Positions 55,801-64,000 of a DNA stretch of 64,000 nt are shown here, one piece after another (position 1 is the first letter of the stretch; every line of letters begins with the position of its first letter). The notes beneath the pieces were generated by a model, which worked only from the letters and a program-made list of their open reading frames with translations, searched no databases and had not been told where the DNA came from. Made by a program: the position numbers and the translations under genes. The stretch covers positions 14,375,184 through 14,439,183 of the forward strand of contig NC_059268.1 of NCBI RefSeq assembly GCF_017591435.1, read 5' to 3'. Source of the DNA: Portunus trituberculatus. Its lineage: Eukaryota > Arthropoda > Malacostraca > Decapoda > Portunidae.

Positions 55801-58800
55801 GAGGACACAGGTGAGGTAGAGCAACTCATTGCATCTTGATGAATTAATTCTTTTTCCAACTTCTTGAATGATTCCAAATTATTTCCAATACTTGAAGTGG
55901 ACAATTCAAAGTCACAATAATTCTTAAATAATTCTTTCCTTAATGATAAAGGTGTCTCGTGAAGTATGTTAGTGAATCTCTCTCTTTTTTTAGGGCATTT
56001 TAAAAGATCCAGAGTGGTGCAAAGTTCTGGTTTGTAACTATTTTCTACCGTCACATCATCATCACCTTGTCCTGAGCACAGTTCAGTCCTGTCCTTCTCA
56101 TTACAAAAAGATTTATAAAACTGGCTTTGGTTTACTTTGGTTTCACTGCTTAAAGCATTATTTCTTACATCAAAATTTGAACATTCATGACAACAACTCT
56201 CACTATGCAAACTTTGTTCCTCAAGGCTTTGATGTTCATTACTTGCATCACTTTTGTCTGCTGCATCATGTACAGTATTGGACGAAACATTTATTGTGAG
56301 AAGAGCAACATTCAACTCTTCACTTTCAAATGAAGAAAGTTCTTCTTGATATAACTTCTTTCCCAGGCAGCACTGAAATGTCCACAAGTCATTTTCACTG
56401 TCACTGTCCTCTTGGTACATTTCAACTTCCTGCTTCAGAGACATGAGGAAAGGATGGTTGCTGAACCAAGCTGGAGGTTTATCTGTCTTTGTCGGTTTAT
56501 TGAAATTTGCAATGAGGGTTCCAAGACTTGTCTCAGCATCATCCCTGTTCTGAAATTATATTTCTTCCATCAACGAAGTTACAGAAACATCTATGGTTGC
56601 TTATGTCAAATTTAAACAGCAGAACTAACTTAGCTCTACTACACCAAAAAGACACATACTTTTCTTTCAACTGATGTCATCATATAAATTTCCTTTACTC
56701 TAAAAGGAAAGAGATAATGTGTGAAAAATAGCACTATGTACTGAAAAAAAATGAATAAATAAAAAAATAATTAAATACAGGGAGGTTCAATCACATATGC
56801 AAGGAGTAAGATTTAAACAAGTTTATGCCATGTTTGCTAAATAACTAAATTACCTGAATATTTGAAACACATGAATAAAAGGAGCTGGTTGAGTCCGTTG
56901 TACAGGCCGGGACGAAACTTGCAACATCCATGACTGTCATTTGCACTGTGAAAAGAATACAAGCACTAATTTTGATAATAATTAAATACACAATTCACTA
57001 TTACTACTACTACTACTACTACATATCTGAACTACATCACTCTATATATAGAATTAGTATATTCAAACTTAACCCACTCAACAACACTGCCATTCTTTAA
57101 ATATCAGACAGTTAGTAACTCCATAAACTGTCACTTACTGAAGGAAAGGGTATATTTTGGATCATCTTTGTCATAGTTCAATTCTTCAGTGTCCAGAAGG
57201 TTGTTTAAGAAGTTGAGTGTGTTGTGGTGGTGTCCATGAAAGGCCCAGTCAACCGGTGAGTATCCTCTCCGATCCCCAAGCAGTGGGTCGCCACCATTCA
57301 GCAGCAGCAGGTGTAGCAGGTCAGTGTGGCCCATAAAGGCTGCTATATGCATGCTTGTCTTACCCTGGCTATTTCTGTTCAGAGGAAAAATAGTTCAGAC
57401 ATCACAAATGGCTGAGATAAAGTTTCATTAAAATTCACCACTTTGCAGAGTTCAGAGCCTGTACATAACTTAATGAAATAATGTGTCAGCACCAACCAAT
57501 GTCAAAAGAAACAACACTAGTCAATCACAATATTGGAAGTGTAAATCTGGTCTCAAATGTACATCTCAGCAGACTAAGCCATATTAAGGTTTGACATCAC
57601 TAACATCCAGCTACTATGACCCAGCCTACAACTTCTCAGAAGTGCTAAACTGTTGGTACATAGGTATGTAACAAAAATTTACACATCCTCTTGTGTCTTT
57701 ATCTGATCCCCGCACTCAGTAGTTCTTTTCTTGAAGGAGGTAAGACATGTCTCCCTAGAACCATGGTGCAGTATTCAACTATATATTACTATACTTTATT
57801 ACAGCCCAGTGCTATTACTTAAAGAATCTTGTTATTTGTACTGTAAATGTATGTTAATCATACTCATAATATAATTTGTAAAAGAAAAAAGTAAAGTTGT
57901 TAATCATTCAACAGAGATATAAGACTCTAGTTTTCTATATACTGTATATATATAATCTCAATTACTATAATCACAAAAATATTATCAGAGTAAAGAAGAA
58001 TCACAGTTGAGGAGCCTTACGGAACATTTGGGTTGGCACCTCTGGAGAGAAGGAATGTTGCGGTGGCGAGTGAATCTGTCTCCTTGGGTAATGCTGCGGC
58101 CAAGTGGAGGGCTGTGGTGCCATCTCTCTTGATGAAGGCATCTGCATTTTCTTTACTAATAGTCCTTTCAAGGCACCTTTGGATTAAACAATGATTACAT
58201 ACTATGGGATGCATCACACTCATGAGTTTTATATATCTTATCAACTTGGGAGTATGTACCAGCACTAAGACCTCCAACACACACTAAAGAAAAGACAAAA
58301 CACATAACTCAGGAAGGGAAACTACTGTAGTGAATATTTAGGCACTGTCCCATATAGATGTTCCTCCAGCTGTCCTCGTTTCCCAGCCCCCCCCCTTCGC
58401 AGCACTTTCACTCACCTGATGGGACGTGGGAAATGAAAATATGATAACCAAAACTAACGTAAACCTAACTTTCACTTAATCTAACCTAACATAGCTAACA
58501 ATACATAGTTGAGGCAACACGCACCGCTGATCAATGATCCTCCTCAAAACCCTATGCTAGCTAGGTTAAGTTGAGTTAGTTTTATGTATTATATTTTCAT
58601 TGCCATGTCCTGTCAGCAGAGTGAAAGAGTTGCAAAGGGTAAGCTGTGAAATGAGGACAGCTCGAGGGACAGTTCCAAGTTCTGCTACATTTTCATACTA
58701 TAAACTCTAGATGGTTTTGATCACCCTTAGGTTGTTGTTATTACTATTTACAACATTTTCAATACGTACACTACCTGCCACAAATGAATAATAACGCTGC

Positions 58801-58852
58801 AATAGGTCTGGGAATGTGCTGTGCCTCTTGAGTTTTCTCTAAGTCCAGCGAG
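52116..58852 (-). CDS. ANKLE1/LEM-3-type ankyrin, LEM and GIY-YIG endonuclease
   Basis: Exons in minus order: 58852-58775 (probable), 58176-58021, 57374-57139, 56945-56854, 56549-55651, 55467-55394, 54257-54069, 53865-53661, 53518-53384, 52828-52702, 52303-52116. All junctions are GT-AG and the phases fit (2,2,1,0,2,1,1,2,0,1). About 790 residues: N-terminal ankyrin repeats, a long Ser/acidic linker, a LEM domain and a C-terminal GIY-YIG nuclease, the order seen in ANKLE1 of animals. Known homologues (human ANKLE1, worm LEM-3) cut branched or bridged DNA; worm LEM-3 acts at the midbody on chromatin bridges. The start codon is not found; exon 58852 is entered through an acceptor, so a first exon lies upstream. 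One base is missing in the catalytic exon (separate entry). Introns carry M1, S2 and a long hairpin. Confidence 0.92.
52333..52543 (+). mobile_element. TTAA MITE family M1, copy 14 (in an ANKLE1 intron)
   Basis: Starts TTAACCTCTTCAGTACCATG and ends CCAGTACTGAAGGGGTTAA; TTAA at both ends. It sits between ANKLE1 exons 10 and 11, 30 bases from exon 11. Confidence 0.9.
52617..52636. repeat. Short (TA)n in intron
   Basis: A run followed by about ten TA units. Confidence 0.85.
53051..53278 (-). mobile_element. tRNA-derived SINE family S2, copy 2 (in an ANKLE1 intron)
   Basis: On the minus strand: head TGGCCACCGTGGTACAGTGG, B box GGTTCGAATCCTG, hairpin AGGAGGTAC / GTACCTCCT, CATGGT and a poly-A tail of about 20 (poly-T at 53051-53070). 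Same sense as the host gene. Confidence 0.85.
53384..53865 (-). CDS. ANKLE1 GIY-YIG catalytic exons 8 and 9, with a one-base break
   Basis: Exon 8 (53865-53661) encodes PPKYCRDLSLLLRQPSSVPW and on to CFNYLLLDPRITQNLP, the entry to the nuclease fold. Exon 9 (53518-53384) continues in phase as MGPAMNEREKLDCFVASIF; the motif FYVGKGSRNRPYYHLYDAMK is then in another frame. The A5 run at 53464-53468 (T5 in the coding strand) is one base short: with six, VASIFYVGKGSR reads through and exon 9 leaves in phase 0 for exon 10. As written, the frame would hit a stop before the exon ends. A homopolymer sequencing error is likeliest; a true null allele or pseudogene is the alternative. Confidence 0.88.
54069..54257 (-). 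CDS. ANKLE1 LEM-domain exon
   Basis: Reads KSMDSIGPITDTVKAMNAET, then LRDNLKKLGFEAGPITPSTH and TVYMRHLLRLRR. This is a LEM domain: the LRDNLKKLGFEAGPITPST helix-turn-helix matches the BAF-binding fold shared with emerin and LAP2 (family knowledge). The acceptor is TATTTCCAG; the donor GTACGT at 54068 gives the phase needed by the next exon. Confidence 0.92.
54943..55055. repeat. Long near-perfect inverted repeat (hairpin) in an ANKLE1 intron
   Basis: The arms 54943-54990 and 55005-55055 are reverse complements with a few mismatches. The innermost 16 bases (GTTCTTATCTGGATTC and GAATCCAGATAAGAAC) are perfect, and the outer part pairs CTGAGGAGAGTGA with TCACTGTCCTCAG. The loop is 14 bases and itself contains GGATATCT. 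Confidence 0.9.
55651..56549 (-). CDS. ANKLE1 long linker exon
   Basis: An 899-base exon from NRDDAETSLGTLIANFNKPT to RRCPTVAVLS. It is Ser/Glu/Asp-rich and largely disordered in appearance, with Cys pairs (SESCCHEC) and a conserved-looking patch RERFTNILHETPLSLRKELF. The C-terminal segment AEEFLYKDTEAGIHFIERRC resembles a short helical region. The linker is much larger than I would expect from vertebrate ANKLE1. Confidence 0.88.
57139..58176 (-). CDS. ANKLE1 ankyrin-repeat exons 2 and 3
   Basis: Exon 2 (58176-58021) gives RDGTTALHLAAALPKETDSL then FLLSRGANPNVP; exon 3 (57374-57139) gives NSQGKTSMHIAAFMGHTDLL then LLLNGGDPLLGDRRGYSPVD. The consensus G-TALHLAA...LL..GA(D/N)P is clear, giving about three ankyrin repeats when combined with LEKTQEAQHIPRPIAALLFI of the probable exon at 58852-58775. 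Confidence 0.93.
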
Positions 58853-59339
58853 CTGTGGCAAGTTACAGAGCTCCATCACACTCGGAAATGAGCAGTACAC
58901 TGACTTGCATTTGTTTATAGCTGGGGTTTATGGGTAACTGCTGAATAGGATTCGTATTTTGTCCAATGACGTGCCACCACCTCTTAACACCACGAACTGC
59001 ACCAATGGAAATTTGCTATACGTATTCATAGGCAGGGCTCAGCTGGGCAGACAAGTGCACAGAGACATCTGTGTGCTCAGTTCAGCCATGGCTACCATTG
59101 ACATTAGTTGTAAAGGTTGCGAATTTGATTAATGGGAAATCATCGCTCCTGCTGTCCCTGTGGAGTACAGTGAACTCAATAACACTAAAGTAAAGGATGA
59201 CCCACAGCCAGGACCTTCATCCTCTCGTTAAGGTATTGTGAGTTATGAATTTATACTGGAGGGGTATTGGAGGAGATAGGGCACATTGTGTCAAGCTATG
59301 AGAGAACCAGGTTCTAACACAGGCAGTGTCCAGGGGGAG
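58853..59339. other. 5' region of ANKLE1; short broken plus-strand ORF
   Basis: 59088-59231 (+) starts with a good Kozak ATG (CAGCCATGG) and reads MATIDISCKGCEFD, a TAA at 59130, then WEIIAPAVPVEYSELNNTKV and on to PQPGPSSSR before TAA. It looks like a relic of a small coding sequence, perhaps transposon-derived. No function can be assigned. Confidence 0.3.
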
Positions 59340-59620
59340 CAACCCCAAAGCTTGGATACATTAGGTAAGGTTTGTTATGGTCTGGTCAGTGTTCTAGTGG
59401 TGGGGGAAGTTTATGTTAGGGTTAGGTTAGTGTCCTAGCGGTAGAGGGTAGGCGGGGGTGAAGTCCCCCCCCACCCCCGACTAAGATACGTTAGGTTAGG
59501 TTTATGTTAGGGTTAAGTTAGTATCCTAGAGAGGGGATGTAGGGGTGTTGCAGCCCTCGGCTAAAATATGTTAGGGTTAGGTTAGTGTCGTAGAGGGGGA
59601 GGTTATGTTAGGTAAAATTT
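59340..59620. repeat. TTAGG-rich minisatellite, about three ~90-bp units
   Basis: Units carry GTTAGGTTAGG(TT), TTATGTTAGGGTTA(A/G)GTTAGT and GTCCTAG followed by G-rich DNA. The inverse (CTAACCTAACATAG) occurs at 58481-58497. Confidence 0.7.
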
Positions 59621-60329
59621 CCCTACATTTAGCGAAATTTCCCAAGATTTAAAAAAAAAATATCACTCATATATGCCTCTCCTACCCAAAACCCTGATTC
59701 CCCAAAGGCCCCCAAGCTTGTTGGAAGGGTTAGGGGGGGTGATGGTGGAGATACGGGATATTTTATTAAACTACAAATTAACCCAGTTCCAATAGATATG
59801 TTACAATTAAGATTAGAAAGAGACATTTGGTAAGCGGAAGTATAAATAATTACTACAACATAATTCCCATACTGCCACCTAGCAACATCCTACTGACCAA
59901 ACTTAAAAGACACCAATGAACACCAGGAAAGTATATTCTGCAATAAAAACATTGAACATTTACCAATAAAAGACCCATACTCATGATCCACACACCACAG
60001 AAAACAAGTGCTGATACCCCTAAGGTCCACTCAGGTGCTATGTACCCACCTTGTGTTGCACGCCCTCACCCACTCCTCAACGCGTCCTGCCTGCCATGCC
60101 TCCATGGCCACCACCTCCCCATGCAGGTTTTTTTAGGCACTTTTCCCTCCAGCAAGCAGAAATGTGGAAGTATTAATTATCCGAAATAATACAGCGCACT
60201 GCGTTTGTTTGTGGGCCGCGGCTGTTCAATCATACCGTCAACAGTCAACTCAGCTGTTGAGTGTCTATCCGTCTCTGTAACGGAGACGATTCTGATGTTG
60301 ATCTTGATGGCAGTAACTTAAAAATGTTG

Positions 60330-61990
60330 ATTGATTGATTGATACATTTATTGTTGAATTAATAAATAATTACAACAAAGGAGGAGGATGGGCCTTGCCA
60401 CCCACCCCCTGGGCAAAGACTTAAGGTTAAAGTATCACAAAAATAACTCTGGACAGTGTACACAACAAGAATACAAGTATTTCAATAAATAAATACACAT
60501 ATTGCACACCTTATTGCCTTAACATCCTACAGTCTGGGAGCAAACTGAGGATATTCCCTGAGTATTTCCCTGAGGTTGGCAGAGTCTAGGAGATGGTCAA
60601 TGAGGCTGTACAAGTCATGCTGACCTTGTGGCCTAAATTTAGCAATGAAAGGACATTCCATGATATAGTGATGCAGAGTGTGTCCCCTTGGTGCAGCACA
60701 CAGCACACAGCACACACCAGGAGAAGCACTGACTTCCCAAAAGTATTTGTAGCCTAATCTGAGCCTCATTGCCACCCTGTCATGTGATGCAGTGTGTCTC
60801 CCGTAGGTGTAAGCACAGCTCTGGGAGACACGTGCATAGTGAAGACTAGTGCTACTGCCCCTATGGCAACAAAGCTCCAACTGATCACTAATGCTACTTT
60901 GTACAAAGTCCTTAATGCTACTCTTAACATAACCCAGAGTGTACTCAGTGCCAGGGTCCACTGTGTCATCTTGTAGGGCACACTGAGCAAGGTGGTCTGC
61001 TTTTTCATTTAACGGGATACCCACATGAGAGGGTATCCAGATGAAATGGACCGTGGCACCAGCACCTTCACGTGGATGAGATCAAGACACTTATTAACTA
61101 GATCACAGTCCATGGGGGAGGTGGATTGAAGGGCATACAATGCAGCCTGACTGTCAATAAAGAAATATACATTCTTATGGAGAGGCGCCACAATGTGGAG
61201 CGCCTCCAGTACAGCATACAGTTCTGCTCTAGTGGAAGACATGGGTGCAGGGAGCCGCCTGGAAACCTCAGTGTCAGTGTAGAGACTGGCAGAGATGTAG
61301 TCACGGATGAACAGCCCACATCCAGACCTGCTGCCATTGACTGACCCATCACAATAAACATGAATAGCCTGAACGTGTGGGTACTTGGACAATTTAGTCA
61401 TGAACATGTCTTGCAGCACATGAGGGAGCCAGTCCCTCTTGGGCTGATGCAGTGAGTGAATATCAACACTGACACGGTGAGGGTTCCAGGCGGTTGCAGG
61501 GGTGACATAACAACGTTAATACAAGCCTCGGCTACACCTACACTTGTCAGTACTCCCAAGATCTTCCTGAGGTATGGTGTTGTAGGAGTGCGAGGATCAT
61601 GATACAGGGGGATCAGTGATCCCTTTAAAGAGTCAGAGCCCGTGCATAGCATCCGACTAATTGTGCAACAAGTAATTTCCTGTACCCTACACATAATACT
61701 CGGCAGGTGCAGTTCAGTTCTGAGGACTTCAATCCGTGCAGTCCTGGGGCATCCCAAGATTATCCGCATGGCTTCATTCTGTACAAGCTCCAGGGGACTG
61801 AGTTGGGTGGCACTAAACTGTATTAAAACAGGGGCGGCATAATCAATAAGGGACCGTATGACAGATATATAGAACATTCTTAGGACTGGAATGCCCGCCC
61901 CCAAATATAACTCACAGAGAAATGCCTGGGTATCAACATTTCACTTTGCATTGCTGTAGCTTGACAATTTAGTGACATTCAACTGGTAAC
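60330..61990 (-). mobile_element. Decayed 5'-truncated LINE with RNase H
   Basis: Minus strand, at least three frame breaks. Order: end of a reverse transcriptase (GIPVLRMFYISVIRSLIDYA, QNEAMRIILGCPRTARIEVL, 61904 to about 61480); RNase H (IHVYCDGSVNGSRSGCGLFI, STRAELYAVLEALH, FFIDSQAALYAL, then WIPSHVGIPLNEKAD), so all four acidic residues D-E-D-D are present; and a tail with a Cys/His motif (CVLCAAPRGHTLHHYIMEC). The 3' end carries short TCAA repeats (TTGA at 60328-60342). This order fits I/Jockey-superfamily non-LTR retrotransposons with RNase H. It is not active. Confidence 0.85.
60527..61904 (-). pseudogene. Reverse transcriptase/RNase H polyprotein remnant
   Basis: Three successive frames (61904-61398, 61419-61009, 61024-60527) overlap by 15-25 bases and belong to one broken ORF. 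Breaks fall near 61500 (a C run in GTCACCCCTG) and near 61050, where the RNase H frame changes before FIWIPSHVGIP. Both look like single-base indels. The stop at 60527 ends the protein with REYPQFAPRL. Confidence 0.85.
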
Positions 61991-62163
61991 ATGAAAAATC
62001 AGTAAATAAAATGTTATGAGAAATTATGTGGTCTTATCATGTTCCTTTGTATTAGTAGACTTTGATGATTCTGAAACACATGTCTTGAATCAGGACGACA
62101 GTTGATAGCTGCACTACTCAACAGAATCAATAACTAGTACGCATAGAAGGACTATAGCTCTTG

Positions 62164-62167
<4 letters not shown>

Positions 62168-62196
<29 letters not shown>
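62168..62196. repeat. (CA)n at the head end of SINE S1 copy 3
   Basis: About 14 CA units joined to CCGGTAGCTCAG. Confidence 0.9.
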
Positions 62197-62486
62197 CCGG
62201 TAGCTCAGTGGTTAGAGCGCTGGCTTCACAAACCAGAGGACCGGGGTTCGATTCCCCAGCCGGGTGGAGATATTTGGGTGTGTCTACTTTCACGTGTAGC
62301 CCCTGTTCACCTAGCAGTGAGTAGGTACGGGATGTAAATCGAGGAGTTGTGACCTTGTTGTCCCGGTGTGTGGTGTGTGCCTGGTCTCAGGCCTATCCGA
62401 AGATCGGAAATAATGAGCTCTGAGCTCGTTCCGTAGGGTAACGTCTGGCTGTCTCGTCAGAGACTGTAGCAGATCAAACAGTGAAA
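62195..62486 (+). mobile_element. tRNA-Val-like SINE family S1, copy 3
   Basis: Plus-strand copy with the best head (62195-62267): A box TAGCTCAGTGG, CTGGCTTCACAAACCAG anticodon arm, B box GGTTCGATTCC, and closing acceptor-stem pairs. The body ends AGATCAAACAGTGAAA and passes into (CA)n (62487-62508). Confidence 0.9.
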
Positions 62487-62577
62487 CACACACACACACA
62501 CACACACATGTAAGGAGGTTCACATGCTTGGAATGAGAATTTATAATGAGTGCTGGTTATACAATGCAAGTTTTACT

Positions 62578-62579
<2 letters not shown>

Positions 62580-62622
<43 letters not shown>
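62580..62622. repeat. (GT)n at the tail end of SINE S1 copy 4
   Basis: About 21 GT units. Confidence 0.9.
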
Positions 62623-62624
<2 letters not shown>

Positions 62625-62868
62625 CACTGTATGATCTGCTGCAGTCTCTGACGAGACAGCCAGACTTTACCCTACGGAACGAGCTCAGAGCTCATTATTT
62701 CCGATCTTCGGATAGGCCTGAGACCAGACACACACCACACACCGGGACAACAAGGTCACAACTCCTCGATTTACATCCCGTATCTACTCATTGCTAGGTG
62801 AACAGGGGCTACACGTGAAAGGAGACACACACAAATATCTCCACCCGGCCGGGGAATCGAACCCCGGT

Positions 62869-62870
<2 letters not shown>
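62623..62870 (-). mobile_element. tRNA-Val-like SINE family S1, copy 4, head truncated
   Basis: Same body in minus orientation. The tRNA-like head stops after the B-box arm (CCGGGGTTCGATTCCCC), and the missing 5' half (A box and anticodon arm) is replaced directly by (GT)n at 62871. Confidence 0.85.

Positions 62871-62908
<38 letters not shown>
62871..62908. repeat. (GT)n replacing the head of SINE S1 copy 4
   Basis: About 18 GT units starting within what should be the tRNA-like head. Confidence 0.9.
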
Positions 62909-62910
<2 letters not shown>

Positions 62911-63161
62911 AGTTCAGAAAGCATTAATCACTCTGCCATACACACACTGCAAAATGAAGCAGACAAAATCATTAATAAAAGTGAGAAAAAACATTTATTA
63001 TCACGTTTCTTTCCTCTATCACTCACTTTTCACATCTTTCACGCACTCGCATCATAATCAACCACAAACAACACCTATTCAGTAACACGTATGGCCCAAA
63101 ACTCACTGCATAGTTAGAAATACATGAATAAATCTCTATTAACTCTTTACAGTGACATAAC

Positions 63162-63275
63162 AAGGCCCATATTTTGCAACGCTTAACTTTCTCACCACAA
63201 CTATTTTCAAAGACCACAGAGATGAGAGGTCACATTCTCAAGAGTGTTTTTCTATCCACAATGCAGAATTGATGT
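63162..63275 (+). mobile_element. Inverted-repeat element family M2, left part
   Basis: Starts AAGGCCCATATTTTGCAACG, has CCACAACTATTTTCAAAGAC, and is cut off where an M1 element begins at 63276. Confidence 0.75.
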
Positions 63276-63335
63276 TTAACACCTTCAGTACCATGACATG
63301 TTTCCCCAGAAACTCATGTGAGGATTTCTAGTTCC
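63276..63335 (+). mobile_element. TTAA MITE family M1, copy 15, left end only
   Basis: TTAACACCTTCAGTACCATG followed by GAAACTCATGTGAGGATT; the right part is lost. It joins M2 sequence at the TTAA. Confidence 0.65.
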
Positions 63336-63649
63336 TAAACTTGTGGCCCCCTGCCCCCTTCTTCTCCCTCTCCCTCCATGGCCAGTGGCTGCGAGCGCTG
63401 GCCAAAGCTGGAAAACTCATAATGCACTAGTTACACTCAAAGAATATACATAGTATATAATCCTTAGTTGGTTACACTAGACCAAAATTAAATGTAAAAA
63501 GACATAAATATGCCAAACTAAACTTTAAATCCTTATCATTGTAACTGTCAATGACTTGTACATCAAAAAGTTGTAGCAGAAAGATGACAGAGAAGCGGTG
63601 CAGACAGGAGGTAATAAGAGATATACTCGTTAAACAGAGTAGGCGGTGA

Positions 63650-63850
<201 letters not shown>

Positions 63851-64000
63851 GAGAAAGGAGTAATGGAAAAGAGGAAGGAGAGACAATCGAAAGAAATAAA
63901 AAAAGAAATACTAATTAAAGAAAATAATAAGAAAAATAACAAAAAGAGATTATGTTTTACCACTCTTAGTCAGCTTGATATTTCTTTTATGCAAGAGGGT

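Noticed and set aside
62195..62267. A functional tRNA-Val(CAC) gene
   Set aside because: Head and both boxes look tRNA-like, but it is continuous with a body repeated in three other places and has a mismatch at the base of the anticodon loop; it is a SINE head.

Overview
The window is nuclear DNA from an arthropod, most likely a decapod crustacean. Genes are spliced with GT-AG introns. There is a multi-domain chitin-binding (CBM14) protein, an animal-type ANKLE1 endonuclease, several tRNA-derived SINE families, an arthropod-style non-LTR retrotransposon and an extreme density of (CA)n, (GA)n and trinucleotide microsatellites, a combination typical of shrimp and crab genomes. Species cannot be fixed from the sequence. 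Most long open frames here are translated microsatellites (HTHT, CVCV, ERER, LSLS) and were left out.

Layout. 1-9.2 kb: repeats, no supported gene. 9.26-12.25 kb (+): a three-exon gene for an unrecognised signal-peptide, single-pass membrane protein with amphipathic leucine/lysine repeats and a His/Pro/Gln-rich tail; its last exon changes frame at a C5 run, or else contains a further 205-bp intron. 14.45-17.49 kb (-): four exons of a secreted chitin-binding protein with 11 CBM14 domains; the signal-peptide exon lies outside what I can place. 17.5-52 kb: about 34 kb of repeat-rich DNA with a few weak candidate exons. 52.1-58.9 kb (-): an ANKLE1/LEM-3 orthologue (ankyrin repeats, LEM domain, GIY-YIG nuclease) whose exons join in phase throughout except for one missing base inside the catalytic FYVGKG motif. 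60.3-62.0 kb (-): a decayed 5'-truncated LINE with the end of the reverse transcriptase, an RNase H and a CCHC-like tail. 62-64 kb: SINEs and microsatellites.

The most striking structure is the mobile-element population: 15 copies of one ~210-bp TTAA-flanked MITE, a second ~225-bp inverted-repeat family, and three tRNA-derived SINE families. One SINE family is bounded by (CA)n tracts at nearly every copy, and another carries a tail hairpin preserved by compensatory changes. A 113-bp near-perfect hairpin lies in an ANKLE1 intron. All calls come from reading the sequence; no database search was possible.
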